Origin: Chloroflexota bacterium
GTDB lineage: Bacteria; Chloroflexota; Dehalococcoidia; JACQGW01
Direction: 5' to 3'
Assembly: GCA_016199325.1 (NCBI GenBank)
Contig: JACQGW010000124.1
Span: 1-25,362 of the forward strand
DNA length: 25,362 nt
Shown in pieces: positions 8,256 to 17,063 of the stretch. The notes under the pieces were generated by a model. That model saw only the letters and a program-made list of their open reading frames with translations. It was not told the DNA's origin and searched no databases. The position numbers and the translations under genes are program-made. The number at the start of each line of letters is the position of its first letter. Position 1 is the stretch's first letter.

Positions 8256-9911
8256 CTATCCATGGCTTCCGCGTTTCAGTAGCGCCTGGTCCCCCACACG
8301 GTCGATCTCGGCAAAACCCCGGGTCTTCAGACGGGCAATCGCCTCCCCATCACTGTACAACGCGTACCCGACGCGGTACGTGTCGAACAGGCGCTCGACA
8401 GCCTCGTCGCCCAGCCTGACGAGCTGCTTGGCCGGGAGCGCCACAACCCGATCCTCTGGATGGAGGCTCCAGTAGTAGAAGCTGCGCGCCGTTTCGATGA
8501 GTACCGCCTGGTCCCCAGGCAGCTCAGCCGAGAGTCGCTGCGCTACCGCGTCGGATACCGGCTGCGGCAGCTCTCCTCTCAGGTTCAGGATGAGCTCCGC
8601 CGGTCTCAGATGAAAAAACACGAGGAAGAACACGAGTGCCAGCACGCCGAGCACGATTCGCGGCCTGGACGCCTGCCAGGGCGGCGCGGCCAGCAGTCCG
8701 AAGACCTGGTTGACGGCGAGCACGGCTGCCAGCGTCACCGGGACAATCCAGTAGCGCATTTGCGTCGCTTCTCCCATGCCGAGCCAGAAGAACGAGCTAT
8801 AGGCCAGCGCCGACACCAGGAGCGTCAGACTCAGCCGGCAATGCGCTCCACTCCAGTGAACCACACGGCTCGACGGGAGAGCAATCGGCACGAGCCAGAG
8901 CCAGGCGAAGCTGAGGTCCCCCAACGCTCGGCGCAGATCGGACGAGGGAGACCGCAGGACCTTCCCGAGTGCCGGCAGCACTCCGCCGGCAAGATCGATT
9001 CTAGACCGATACGAGCCATCGCCGTGTAGGAAAAACGGATAGTGCTCGTCGACCGGGGGCGTGCCGAAGTAGTTGGCCGCAATGGAATACTGGCTGAGGT
9101 TGCCCGTCGTCGCCCCAAGATCGATGTAGGACCACGCCGGCTTTGGCACGGCAGCGAGGGTGAACGCCAGGGCGAACACCACGGCCCGGGAAAGACTGCT
9201 CTTGAGCTGGAACGACGATGACTCGCCGACCGGGCCGGCGGCGACGAGGAACGCCCCCAGCGGTCCCCAGAGGATGTAGAAGTCCTTCATGAAGAAGGCG
9301 ATTCCGCCAAGCACGCCGGCCAGCGCAGCGAGCGAGAGCCGATAGGAGCTTGCCCTAGCGAGGAGCAGGAGCATCAGGAGCACGCACACCGCTGCGGGCA
9401 CGTCGTCGAGAAACGCCCGCCTGAAGATGGGTTGCGACCACGGCGTCAGGACCAGGAATCCCAGCAGCGCCGTCGCTTGCCACCTCATAGTGCGCGCCGT
9501 GCGCTGCTGAGTCGGCGGATCCAGGAGCCGGCACAGGCACAGGGCCAGGAGGAGCCACAATCCGATCCAGATCAGGTGAGGAACCCGCAGCAGCATCTCG
9601 TTTCCCGATCCGACGGCCCGAGCCCACAGGACCAGCAGAACAATGGACAGCCCCCGATGCCAGTCCTCGGGTCGAGGCATCGGATAGGGCTCGAAGAAGA
9701 CATGCACGATAGACGTTTCCAGGAAGCTGCGCGCTTCCGGAAGAACGCTCCGCCGCACGACGCCAAGGTTGTACCGGTCGTCCTCGAAGAACGCGGGCTG
9801 CAAGAGCGCGGTGTAGACGACGAGCGTCAGCAACGCCGCCAGGAGGAGGAGCGGAAGCCTGTCGCTCGATACGAACCGATATCGTTTCTCCAAGGCTACT
9901 CCGGGTCCCAC
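8256..9911 (-). CDS. Polytopic membrane protein, probable GT-C glycosyltransferase
   Basis: This protein of about 551 residues has roughly ten hydrophobic segments (for example LPLLLLAALLTLVVYTALL near residue 20 and VFGLLAAPPW later) and a short soluble C-terminus. FFEDDRYN (E43-D44-D45) follows the first segment, where GT-C enzymes place their catalytic acidic residue. Similarity to named families is weak, so the GT-C call rests on topology, this motif and context. I chose GTG 9911 because GGAGGT lies 6 bases upstream; this start overlaps the upstream gene by 16 bases. TTG 9893 is an alternative. The open frame extends further upstream, but that part is antisense to the neighbour. The gene end is followed by a 65-base gap before the GT2 gene. 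Confidence 0.8.
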   Translation of the reverse strand: MGPGVALEKRYRFVSSDRLPLLLLAALLTLVVYTALLQPAFFEDDRYNLGVVRRSVLPEARSFLETSIVHVFFEPYPMPRPEDWHRGLSIVLLVLWARAVGSGNEMLLRVPHLIWIGLWLLLALCLCRLLDPPTQQRTARTMRWQATALLGFLVLTPWSQPIFRRAFLDDVPAAVCVLLMLLLLARASSYRLSLAALAGVLGGIAFFMKDFYILWGPLGAFLVAAGPVGESSSFQLKSSLSRAVVFALAFTLAAVPKPAWSYIDLGATTGNLSQYSIAANYFGTPPVDEHYPFFLHGDGSYRSRIDLAGGVLPALGKVLRSPSSDLRRALGDLSFAWLWLVPIALPSSRVVHWSGAHCRLSLTLLVSALAYSSFFWLGMGEATQMRYWIVPVTLAAVLAVNQVFGLLAAPPWQASRPRIVLGVLALVFFLVFFHLRPAELILNLRGELPQPVSDAVAQRLSAELPGDQAVLIETARSFYYWSLHPEDRVVALPAKQLVRLGDEAVERLFDTYRVGYALYSDGEAIARLKTRGFAEIDRVGDQALLKRGSHG

Positions 9912-11422
9912 CGGTAGACCTCCGCATCCCCGATCTGCCGGCGCAGCGAATAGCCGCTCGCGAGCAGGAGTCGTCGATAGGCCGACCGGTCCGGCTCCCA
10001 CAGCCAGTTCCCGAGGACAACCAGACGGACGGTGCGCTCGGCGATCGCTCGATGGACGCCGGCGGCGGAGATGATGTGATACCTCTCCAGCTCGCTCTCC
10101 GCCAGCTTCGAGGAGATCGTCAGGCCGCCGTGATTCTCCGTCTTCGGGAGGGCGGGCGTCCTCGCCTCGACGAAGTACCCCGGCCACCAGCTCAAGGCCG
10201 GCTCCCCCACGCCGAGCCCGCTCTCGTCAATCGCTCGAGCGACGCGATTGATCGCCGGAATCGTCCAGCTCGCGGCGACGTCGGGATCGCCAACGCCAGG
10301 CACATTGTATCCTGAGACGGCGTACCGGTAGAGCTCGGCCGGCGATACGAGAAGGTACGCGACGACGAGCATCGCCAACAGGGGCCGGTACGGCCTGGCA
10401 AACAGATGGTCTGCATGGTCTGCGATAAAGAGCACCGCGTTGACGACGAGGAAAGGCACCGCCACGCTGAAGTACTGAAGATAGGCGGGGGTGGGCAGCA
10501 GGCTGACGGCGAGCAGCGCGAGGGCAAAGTACAGGGAGAGGCCCGATGGCTGTTTCCGGGCCAGCGCAACGATGGCGGAGCACGCATTCAGGAACAGCAG
10601 GACGGCGAGCTGAAGGCTCGCCGCCTTCTCCGGGCTTCGGAGCCCGACGATCTGCATGGCGACGACGGCTTTCTGCCAGAGGTCGCCGACAAAGCCGTAG
10701 TCCGATCTGACGGCATGAAAGCCGACGTTGTTGAAGACGAAGCTCTCCGGACTCGCCAGGAAGAACAAGAGGTTTGGCGAGAGAGCAAGAGCAAGCCCGG
10801 CAGCGAAATGGGGCAGACGGCCCGTCGGGTGCTCGCACTCCTTTCCCTTGGACAGGATCCAGAGGGCGGCCAGCGGCGTCAGCACCACCAGGTAGCCCCT
10901 GGTGTCGGCGGCAAGGCCGAGGCAGATGCCGCCCAGGAACACTCTCCACTTCGGTCCCTCCATCGGCCGGATCAGTGTGTAGGCGAGGAAGATCATGAGC
11001 GTCGAGAACGGATAGGTCTTGACCACCGAGAACCAGCCGATAGCGTGGCCGCTGAGCGCGTAGAGGGCGACCGCCAGCAGTCCGAACGATCGCCGATTCG
11101 TGGTGCGGGCGACGTGCCTGAAGACGAGCAGGCCCAGGAGAACGGCAAACAGCGCCGATAGCAGCCTCGCCGCATACCACGAGGTGCCGAAGATGCTCAT
11201 CCAGGCGCCGTACAGATAGGGCAGGAGGGGCATCTGATGGTAGAGGAAGTCCCGATACGGGCTCTTGCCCTCCATCACCAGCCTGGCCGCCAGGAGATAG
11301 AAACCCTCGTCTCCGTCGACGAGCCTGAAGATGGACAGCGGCACGAAGACGAGCGAGAGGAACACCGCCACGGCCACCAGCAGCGCGGCCTCTCGCCCTC
11401 GCGATGTGTTCGCAGCGGCCAT
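9896..11422 (-). CDS. Polytopic membrane glycosyltransferase, GT-C fold (GT39-like)
   Basis: This is a 508-residue membrane protein. After the first hydrophobic segment (LLVAVAVFLSLVFVPLSIF) it reads LVDGDEGFYLLAARLVMEG and then KSPYRDFLYHQMPLLPYLYG. The D38-E39 pair and the PYRDF..H..PLLPY pattern are typical of GT39-like GT-C proteins in bacteria. Multiple further segments follow (LLSALFAVLLGLLVF, FGLLAVALYALSG and others), with a periplasmic tail of about 130 residues. The start is ATG 11422, whose A is also the last base of the upstream TGA. The open frame runs far upstream, but that part is antisense. It is likely to use a polyprenyl-phosphate sugar on the outer membrane face; which sugar is unknown. 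Confidence 0.87.
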   Translation of the reverse strand: MAAANTSRGREAALLVAVAVFLSLVFVPLSIFRLVDGDEGFYLLAARLVMEGKSPYRDFLYHQMPLLPYLYGAWMSIFGTSWYAARLLSALFAVLLGLLVFRHVARTTNRRSFGLLAVALYALSGHAIGWFSVVKTYPFSTLMIFLAYTLIRPMEGPKWRVFLGGICLGLAADTRGYLVVLTPLAALWILSKGKECEHPTGRLPHFAAGLALALSPNLLFFLASPESFVFNNVGFHAVRSDYGFVGDLWQKAVVAMQIVGLRSPEKAASLQLAVLLFLNACSAIVALARKQPSGLSLYFALALLAVSLLPTPAYLQYFSVAVPFLVVNAVLFIADHADHLFARPYRPLLAMLVVAYLLVSPAELYRYAVSGYNVPGVGDPDVAASWTIPAINRVARAIDESGLGVGEPALSWWPGYFVEARTPALPKTENHGGLTISSKLAESELERYHIISAAGVHRAIAERTVRLVVLGNWLWEPDRSAYRRLLLASGYSLRRQIGDAEVYRWDPE

Positions 11423-12918
11423 CAGGGCAACGCCTTTCGCACCAGCCATGCGCCGGCTCCCACGAGGAATATCGACAGCCCGATCCCCGGCCAGCGCGGA
11501 AGGCCGGCCGCCGGCAGCATCCACCACCAGATCGTGACAATGCGGAGCATCTGCCCACGCACCTCCGGGGTACCAGCCTCTCGAAGCAGAGCACGGGGGT
11601 CGCTCGTCCAGGCATCGGCAATCTGCCGAGCAGCCGTGCCCCACATCTGAATCAACGGCGCGTCGGCCGGCGACCAGAGCACCTGATGGGCGGAGAGCCC
11701 CTGCTCGGTCACTTCGACCAGGTAGCGCTCGTAGAACGCGACGAGCGTCGGCGCGTTGGCGACGAGCCCGACGGCGGTCAGGATGGCGAGCCATCGACGC
11801 CACGGCTTTTCGACGAGCCCGGCGAGTGCCAGAAGGCCGGGAACGGCGGGCAGCAGATACCTGGCTCCCCATTCCAGCCCGCCATAGAGGAGCGCCCAGG
11901 CCGAGTGGACCAGCAGAAAACCGAGGAAGATGGCGACGATGGCGAGCGATTCCAGAGGCTTCGACGGCAGCGCCCGGCGCAGCCCCGCCAGCGCGACGAG
12001 GACCGGCGGCGAGTACCAGAGGAGGCCCGTCCAGGGGCTGAACAGCAGCCCCACGATGCCTTCGGGCACACCTGCGAGCGCGAACGTCCCGGGGTGGCCG
12101 ACGCTCAACGGGCTGCCAAACCTGAAGGAGTTGTACACGCCGTAGAGGATCGCCCCGACGCCGGTCCCGAGAAGAGGCGCCAGCGCGACGGGCAGCGAGC
12201 GCCGCTTCAGGAGCAGATAGGCGGCCAGGATCGGCCCTACCAGCAGCCCGCTGGGCTTCGCCAGCACGGCGAGGCCCGCGAAAACGCCTGCGGCGCCGCC
12301 GTCTCGCCTCGTTTCGCCCATGGCGAAGTACAGGGCGGCGACGGTGAGGAACGCGAGCAGCGGCTCGGCGTAGAACTTCCGGCCGAAGACCAGCGCAATC
12401 GTGCCCAGGGCGTAGGCCAGGGCCGCCAGCCAGGCGCCCCGCCGACTGCCGCCGAGCCGGGGCGCCAGGAGCGCGACAAAGGCCGTCGTCCCCGCCGTGA
12501 GCAGCGCCGAGAGCACCAGCGCGCAGGCGGGCACCACATACTGCGCCGGCAGCCCGACCAGACCGGCAAGGGCGTACCCGCCCGCGACGAAAGGGACCGC
12601 CAGGATCGACAGCAACGGGTACCACATCGAGTAGGAGGAGCCATCACGGCCGAGCGTCCCCAGCGCCGGCGGCACGCGGAACGTGCCCTCGGTGACCAGC
12701 GAGCTGGCGACGGCGAGCATCGAGTTGCCATCAACGGAGTAGATGCCGGGTGCCAGAAGAGCCAGGTAGATCAGCCCGACGCCGGTCCCAAGCACGAGCG
12801 CACTGAAGTGCCCACTACGAACCGCGGGAGTCGGCACACGCCGGAGGCTCGTAGCGCGCACTTCAGTACGCTCCGCCCTCGACCGATGCCCGATGATCCT
12901 GCCGATGACCGGTTGCAT
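11422..12918 (-). CDS. Polytopic membrane protein, probable GT-C glycosyltransferase, with repeat-encoded N-terminus
   Basis: This 498-residue membrane protein has about ten hydrophobic segments. The acidic residue expected of GT-C enzymes is D63 in GIYSVDGNSMLAVASSL, just after the first segment (LVLGTGVGLIYLALLAPG). Later segments include FYAEPLLAFLTVAALYFAMG and VLAKPSGLLVGPILAAYLLL. The cytoplasmic N-terminus is unusual: residues 18-40 (TEVRATSLRRVP and TPAVRSGHFSA) are encoded by a palindromic repeat at 12802-12867, so the original protein was probably shorter at this end. The start at ATG 12918 lies one base after the stop of the GT4 gene upstream. An internal start after the repeat cannot be excluded, but I see no good ribosome-binding site there. 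Confidence 0.85.
   Translation of the reverse strand: MQPVIGRIIGHRSRAERTEVRATSLRRVPTPAVRSGHFSALVLGTGVGLIYLALLAPGIYSVDGNSMLAVASSLVTEGTFRVPPALGTLGRDGSSYSMWYPLLSILAVPFVAGGYALAGLVGLPAQYVVPACALVLSALLTAGTTAFVALLAPRLGGSRRGAWLAALAYALGTIALVFGRKFYAEPLLAFLTVAALYFAMGETRRDGGAAGVFAGLAVLAKPSGLLVGPILAAYLLLKRRSLPVALAPLLGTGVGAILYGVYNSFRFGSPLSVGHPGTFALAGVPEGIVGLLFSPWTGLLWYSPPVLVALAGLRRALPSKPLESLAIVAIFLGFLLVHSAWALLYGGLEWGARYLLPAVPGLLALAGLVEKPWRRWLAILTAVGLVANAPTLVAFYERYLVEVTEQGLSAHQVLWSPADAPLIQMWGTAARQIADAWTSDPRALLREAGTPEVRGQMLRIVTIWWWMLPAAGLPRWPGIGLSIFLVGAGAWLVRKALP
12802..12867. repeat. Imperfect palindromic repeat inside the N-terminus of a membrane GT gene
   Basis: Left arm 12802-12823 (ACTGAAGTGC then CCACTACGAACC) and right arm 12845-12867 pair imperfectly: the reverse complement of the right arm begins ACTGAAGTGC and continues GCGCTACGAGCC. 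The loop is about 21 bases. Its form suggests a dispersed palindromic repeat that has entered a coding region without breaking the frame. Confidence 0.75.
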
Positions 12919-12919
12919 T

Positions 12920-14074
12920 TCACCTCAATGGGGAGCGCCGGGCGGCACTATTCCTGTTCCCCGCCACCTCGGCGTAGATCTGCAGCAACTGTCGAGCGGA
13001 CGTGTTCCAGTCGAACTCCTGGCTGCGCTGGAGGCCGGCAGTCGTGAGAGCGGCGCGCCGCCCTTGATCAGTAAGCAGTGATGCAACAGCATCGACGATG
13101 GCGGACACCGAGCGCGGTGGACAGAGGATCGCCGCGTCGCCGGCCACTTCCGGCAAGCTGCTGACGTTTGACGTCACCACGGGGCAGCCGCAGCCGAGCG
13201 CCTCCAGCACCGGCAGACCGAACCCCTCGTCGAGCGACGGATAGACGAGCGCGGCGGCGTTGCGATAGAGATCGGTGAGCCGCAGATCGCTCACGCGGCC
13301 GGTGGCGACGACGCCTTCGGCGGCGTGGTACGCGCCCAGCGCCGCAGGGTCGTCGACGACCAACAGCCGGAGGTCCGGCCAGTCACGCCTTAGCCGCAGA
13401 AAAGCCTCGACGGTCGCCGCGACGTTCTTGTTGGGCCCGCCGCCCACGGTGAGAAGGTACTTCCCGTCGGCACACGGATCCGACAGCCCAGGAGCCTTTG
13501 CGCTGAAGGCGGCGTCCAGGCCGGGATAGATCACCCGGACGTGGGTCGACTCGACCAGACCCGAGCTCACGAGGGCGCGCCCCACGTGATCGGAGATGGT
13601 CGTGACCGCCGCGCAGCGGCGGAGAGCCCGTGTCTGGACGCGGTAGGCGCGCGAGCTTCCGACGTAGCGGAGCCACGGGTCCGACGCGTCTCCCATCGGC
13701 ATGAGATCGTACACGGTGGCGACGACCGGGACCGGCTGGAGAACCGGCACGCCCAGGTCCAGATCGGGAGTGAGGGCCGCCGGTTGATGAAAGAGCGCCA
13801 CACGGGCACGCAGGAGGTCGAGCGGCGTCAGCGCCTGCTCCCACAGCCAGCGGCGCCGATGGGGTCGAGCGAGCGGCAAGCTCTCGATGCGAGAGCGGGT
13901 TGGCGGAACGTCGAGCGGCAGCGGGGCCGACTCCGTCAGACAGACGAACGTGTACTGCTCGTCTGCCTGACGAAACAACGCAGTGGCGAGGCCACGGATG
14001 TAGCGGCCGATACCGCGCCGGCCGAGCCCGTGCTCCAGCGCACGCAGGTCGAGCGCGACCCTGATCCCGGTCAC
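12920..14074 (-). CDS. Glycosyltransferase family 4, mannosyltransferase-like
   Basis: This 384-residue GT4 begins with RVALDLRALEHGLGRRGIGR, the sugar-nucleotide GT4 subtype seen in O-antigen and capsule mannosyltransferases (WbdA/WbaZ/MtfB type). Further motifs are YDLMPM (122-127), SDHVGRAL (161-168), GGGPNKN (211-217), the region usually written G....KN, and the EX7E motif with E283 and E291 in PSLDEGFGLPVLEALGCG. The start GTG 14074 overlaps the stop of the upstream GT4 by four bases (GTGA). The stop is 1 base from the next gene. The family resemblance suggests mannose or a similar hexose, but that is weak evidence. Confidence 0.93.
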   Translation of the reverse strand: MTGIRVALDLRALEHGLGRRGIGRYIRGLATALFRQADEQYTFVCLTESAPLPLDVPPTRSRIESLPLARPHRRRWLWEQALTPLDLLRARVALFHQPAALTPDLDLGVPVLQPVPVVATVYDLMPMGDASDPWLRYVGSSRAYRVQTRALRRCAAVTTISDHVGRALVSSGLVESTHVRVIYPGLDAAFSAKAPGLSDPCADGKYLLTVGGGPNKNVAATVEAFLRLRRDWPDLRLLVVDDPAALGAYHAAEGVVATGRVSDLRLTDLYRNAAALVYPSLDEGFGLPVLEALGCGCPVVTSNVSSLPEVAGDAAILCPPRSVSAIVDAVASLLTDQGRRAALTTAGLQRSQEFDWNTSARQLLQIYAEVAGNRNSAARRSPLR

Positions 14075-15363
14075 GTCTGTCGGCCGCCCTCGAAGGCGGC
14101 GAGCGTCTGTTCGACGACCGCCTCCCAGTTGAAGATCCGCTGGAGCGACCGGGAGCCCTCGGCCAGCGCCTCCCGCAGTCGACCGTCTCGCAGCACGTCG
14201 AGAATCGCCACGGCCAGCGCATCGGCGTCCCCCGGCTCCGCCAGCATCGCCGTCTGCCGGTGGACGAAGGCCGGGTCGGGCCGCGGCGGGCGGGCCGTCG
14301 TGATGATCGGCGTGCCGTGCGCCACGGCGGCGGCGATGGAGCTCCGGTTGACGGTGGCCCCGTCGGCGAACGGCAGGACGCAGGCGTCGGCGGCGCAGAA
14401 GTAGGTCGAGATCGTCGACGAGTCGTCCACGAAGTCGGTCCAGGTGACGGCGCCGCTTACCTCGAGCGACTCGGCCAGCGCCAGCAGATCCTGAACGTAC
14501 TTCGGACGGCCGACGACCCGATTGGCGACGTTCTCCGCGCCGCCGAGCACGACCAATCGAGCGCGCGGATCGACCGCCTTCACGCGTGCCAGCGCCTGGA
14601 GAAGCGTTTCGATACCCTTGCTCGGATAGACGAAGCCGTAGAACAGCAGCAGTCGATCGCTTGCGGGGAGGCCAAGCTCAGCCCGAGCGGCCTGACGGGA
14701 CAGCCCGCGCCGGACGTCGAGCGGACTCGCCCAGGGAATGATCCTGAACCGGGAGCGCGTACTCGGCGCGGCGGCGGCGATCTCATCCGCCTGCTCGGGG
14801 CTCAGCGCAATGAGCGCATCGCTTCCGGCCAGCAGGAACCCGTAGCCGGGGTCCATCGCCCCGGGGGCGAGCAGGCTGCTCAATCGATACGCCCATCTGG
14901 TCAGCCGGCTGTCGTCCCTGCCGGGCGCCTCGAACGTCGTCACGAACCGCGCGCCGGGCGCGATGGCGCGGACGAGTGGGGGCAGGAAGAGGGCGATGGG
15001 GCGCCTGCCGTAGAGTACGCGGGTGTACTGAAGGTTGACGACGTCGGGCCGTGACCGCCGCAGAGCCCGCAGCAGGCGCCACGTATCGCCAATGCTCCAC
15101 GTTCGGGCCACCGGCAGGACCCGCACACCCGCGTCCGGTGGGCGATCCACCAGTGATGAGTGATGGGTGATGGGTGATGAGTGGGGAACGGGCGGGGCCC
15201 CCACGTCTGCGGCCGGCGGCCGATCCTCTCCCAGCCCGGCGGTGGTGATGACGGTCACCGCGTGGCCACGGGCGGCCAGCAGCTCGGCCAGTCGGCGTGT
15301 CGTCTCTGAGCCGCCGGAGCGAAGCGGCGGATAGCTGGCCGAGATGATGGTAATCCGCATCAC
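14071..15363 (-). CDS. Glycosyltransferase family 4 lacking the EX7E motif, with a heptamer-encoded loop
   Basis: This 430-residue GT-B protein has a normal N-domain start (RITIISASYPPLRSGGSE), a donor-domain hinge (FYGFVYPSKGIETLL, 241-255) and VVLGGAENVAN. Where other GT4 proteins have EX7E, it has ADGATVNRSSIAAAVAHG (333-350) followed by TPIITT, so both glutamates are absent; a minority of GT4-like proteins share this form. After the second strand (HAVTVITT) a loop at residues 61-70 (HSSPITHHSS) is encoded by a 7-bp tandem tract. The start is GTG 15363 (GTGA overlap with the upstream stop) or ATG 15360. Activity without the glutamates is uncertain; it may be a divergent transferase or a partner subunit. 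Confidence 0.88.
   Translation of the reverse strand: MMRITIISASYPPLRSGGSETTRRLAELLAARGHAVTVITTAGLGEDRPPAADVGAPPVPHSSPITHHSSLVDRPPDAGVRVLPVARTWSIGDTWRLLRALRRSRPDVVNLQYTRVLYGRRPIALFLPPLVRAIAPGARFVTTFEAPGRDDSRLTRWAYRLSSLLAPGAMDPGYGFLLAGSDALIALSPEQADEIAAAAPSTRSRFRIIPWASPLDVRRGLSRQAARAELGLPASDRLLLFYGFVYPSKGIETLLQALARVKAVDPRARLVVLGGAENVANRVVGRPKYVQDLLALAESLEVSGAVTWTDFVDDSSTISTYFCAADACVLPFADGATVNRSSIAAAVAHGTPIITTARPPRPDPAFVHRQTAMLAEPGDADALAVAILDVLRDGRLREALAEGSRSLQRIFNWEAVVEQTLAAFEGGRQT
15154..15181. repeat. Heptanucleotide tandem tract (TGATGAG/TGATGGG, 4 units) inside a GT4 gene
   Basis: Four consecutive 7-base units read TGATGAG, TGATGGG, TGATGGG, TGATGAG on the plus strand. They lie in the loop after the second strand of the GT4 N-domain. 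The tract resembles the short heptanucleotide tandem repeats known from cyanobacteria. Loss or gain of one unit would shift the frame of the host gene. Confidence 0.85.
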
Positions 15364-17063
15364 TGCCCGCCTCCCCCGGGCGACGCGGCGATACGCCGGT
15401 AGTAGCTGACGCGGACGTAGTACTCGGCCGCCGGCCGGCGGAGGATGCTTTCCCGATAGAATCGGGAGGTCGGGTCCGTGTACAGGTAGCCCTGGGTGCG
15501 GTCGAGTCGATACCCCCGGGCGAGGTGGCGCTCGATGGCGGTGGTCGCATCGACGATTGGCCGCCAGCCGCGGTCGCGCCAGATGATCCAGACCCCAGCC
15601 GGCTGCCGCTCGTCCAGCGCCTGCGTGATGCGGGCGACCTCATCGCTCTCGCCGGCGGTCAGCGCAAACCAGTCGAGGCGGTCGCCCACGTAGCGATCGA
15701 TCGCCCCCTCGCCGGTAACGATGGCGTCGCCCGGCGCGGCACGGCTGAGGACGTCGCCGGCGATTGCTCGCCAGGGGACGACGTACCCCTGGTTGATGAA
15801 CTGCTCGCCCAGGAAGTAGTTGGCCGACGCGTAGAGGCTCACGGCGACGAGGACGACAAGCGCTCCGGCAAGGGTGCGCCGCCCCAGCCCGTGCAGTCCG
15901 CCGGCCAGCATCACGCAGAAGATCGGGCCGAGGAAGGTGAGCCGTTTGGCGGCGCCGCCGATGGTGTGCCAGGCAAGAATCGTCGACATGAGCAGCGCGG
16001 CGCCGAGCAGCGGGACGGCGAATGCGACGAGGAGGCAGCGGCCCCGGGCGTCCCGGCTCAGGCGGACAACGCCGCGCAGGAGCACGATCGCGGCGACGGC
16101 GGTCGCCGGGACGACGACGATCCAGTTCCAGGGCAGGACGGTTTCGCCGAACAGGAAGGCGTAGAGCGGATAGCCGGCGCGGAAGAGAAAGCCGGAGAGC
16201 CCGGTCGACAGGATCGGGTCGTCGGGCAGGACGCCGACCGACACGTTCGGTCGCAACTGTTCGAGCAGGACGAGGAGCCCCGGGACATAGGCGATGGCGA
16301 TGGCCGGCGGCGCCAGCAGCCAGCGGCCCAGCCACCGGCGGTCACGCCAGCGGGTCAGCGCGGCCAGGCCGTGGGCGATGAGCCCGAGCGCCGGCAGATA
16401 GTCGGCGTAGAGCAGAAGCGCGCCGGACGCGACATAGCCGGCCCAGTCGGACCAGCGCCAGCGGCGCCAGAGGCGCAGGAAGAACAGCGTGGACAGGACG
16501 AAGAAGAGCTGCACCAGGGCATGGTATCGGGCCATCCGGTCAAACAGCAGCAGGAACGGCGACGTGGCAACCAGGATCAGCACGATAGCGACCGCCCGCC
16601 GGCCAAACACCTCCTCGGCGAGCTTGCCGGCGACCGGAAGCGCGACGATGGCCGGTGCGACGCCGACGAATCGGAGGGCGAAATCGGAGGTCCCAATGAG
16701 CCCGCCGGCCAGATACATCAGGAGATGGGAGAGCGGCGGGTGCGTCGGATCGGCCCAGCCGCGCAGAATGGCCGTGAGCCCGAGATCCAGGCCGATCACC
16801 TGGCCGACCTCGTCCGCCCAGAAGCTCCTGGCGCCAAGCTCCGCCAGCAGCGCCCAGGCGCCGATCAGGACCAGAAGCGTCCAGACCCCGAGAGGCAGCC
16901 CACCTGGCGATGCCCGACTACTGGGACGCCACAGTGATGTTGACGGGCAGTGCCGTCGAAGGCTTACGGAATGACGCATGACGGGTGACGCATGACGCAT
17001 AGAACTGGCAGCCCACATCCAGCAAGATTCGCGTGGCATACCACTACCACTGCTCGGGGCCAT
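15360..17063 (-). CDS. Polytopic membrane glycosyltransferase, GT-C fold (GT39/PMT-like)
   Basis: This membrane protein of up to 567 residues has about ten hydrophobic segments, the first being LGVWTLLVLIGAWALLAELG (from residue 58). Next comes SFWADEVGQVIGLDLG, with the acidic D-E pair of GT-C enzymes, and then DPTHPPLSHLLMYLAGG, whose HPPL motif is typical of GT39/PMT-related proteins that use polyprenyl-phosphate sugars. The C-terminal part of about 120 residues is soluble and probably extracytoplasmic. The start is uncertain: ATG 17063 overlaps the upstream gene by 20 bases, while ATG 17000 and ATG 16979 lie within a repeat. Residues 22-49 (MRHASPVMRHSVSL and onward) are encoded by the left copy of an inverted repeat. 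The true N-terminus may be shorter. Confidence 0.86.
   Translation of the reverse strand: MAPSSGSGMPRESCWMWAASSMRHASPVMRHSVSLRRHCPSTSLWRPSSRASPGGLPLGVWTLLVLIGAWALLAELGARSFWADEVGQVIGLDLGLTAILRGWADPTHPPLSHLLMYLAGGLIGTSDFALRFVGVAPAIVALPVAGKLAEEVFGRRAVAIVLILVATSPFLLLFDRMARYHALVQLFFVLSTLFFLRLWRRWRWSDWAGYVASGALLLYADYLPALGLIAHGLAALTRWRDRRWLGRWLLAPPAIAIAYVPGLLVLLEQLRPNVSVGVLPDDPILSTGLSGFLFRAGYPLYAFLFGETVLPWNWIVVVPATAVAAIVLLRGVVRLSRDARGRCLLVAFAVPLLGAALLMSTILAWHTIGGAAKRLTFLGPIFCVMLAGGLHGLGRRTLAGALVVLVAVSLYASANYFLGEQFINQGYVVPWRAIAGDVLSRAAPGDAIVTGEGAIDRYVGDRLDWFALTAGESDEVARITQALDERQPAGVWIIWRDRGWRPIVDATTAIERHLARGYRLDRTQGYLYTDPTSRFYRESILRRPAAEYYVRVSYYRRIAASPGGGGQ
16918..17000 (-). repeat. Left copy of an inverted repeat flanking the AftB-like gene, with heptamer tract
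   Basis: Read on the minus strand, 16982-16953 matches 18623-18652 on the plus strand at 28 of 30 bases (GTCATGCGTCATTCCGT, then AGC, then TTCGACGG). Further out, 16939-16918 and about 18667-18688 share TCACTGTGG and nearby bases. Four 7-base units (ATGACGC, ATGACGG, GTGACGC, ATGACGC) occupy 16971-16998. Confidence 0.8.

Noticed and set aside
9896..12625. A 909-codon minus frame that could look like a fused protein
   Set aside because: The upstream 400 codons are Arg/Ala-rich and out of frame with the clear membrane protein at 11422-12918. The real gene starts at ATG 11422.
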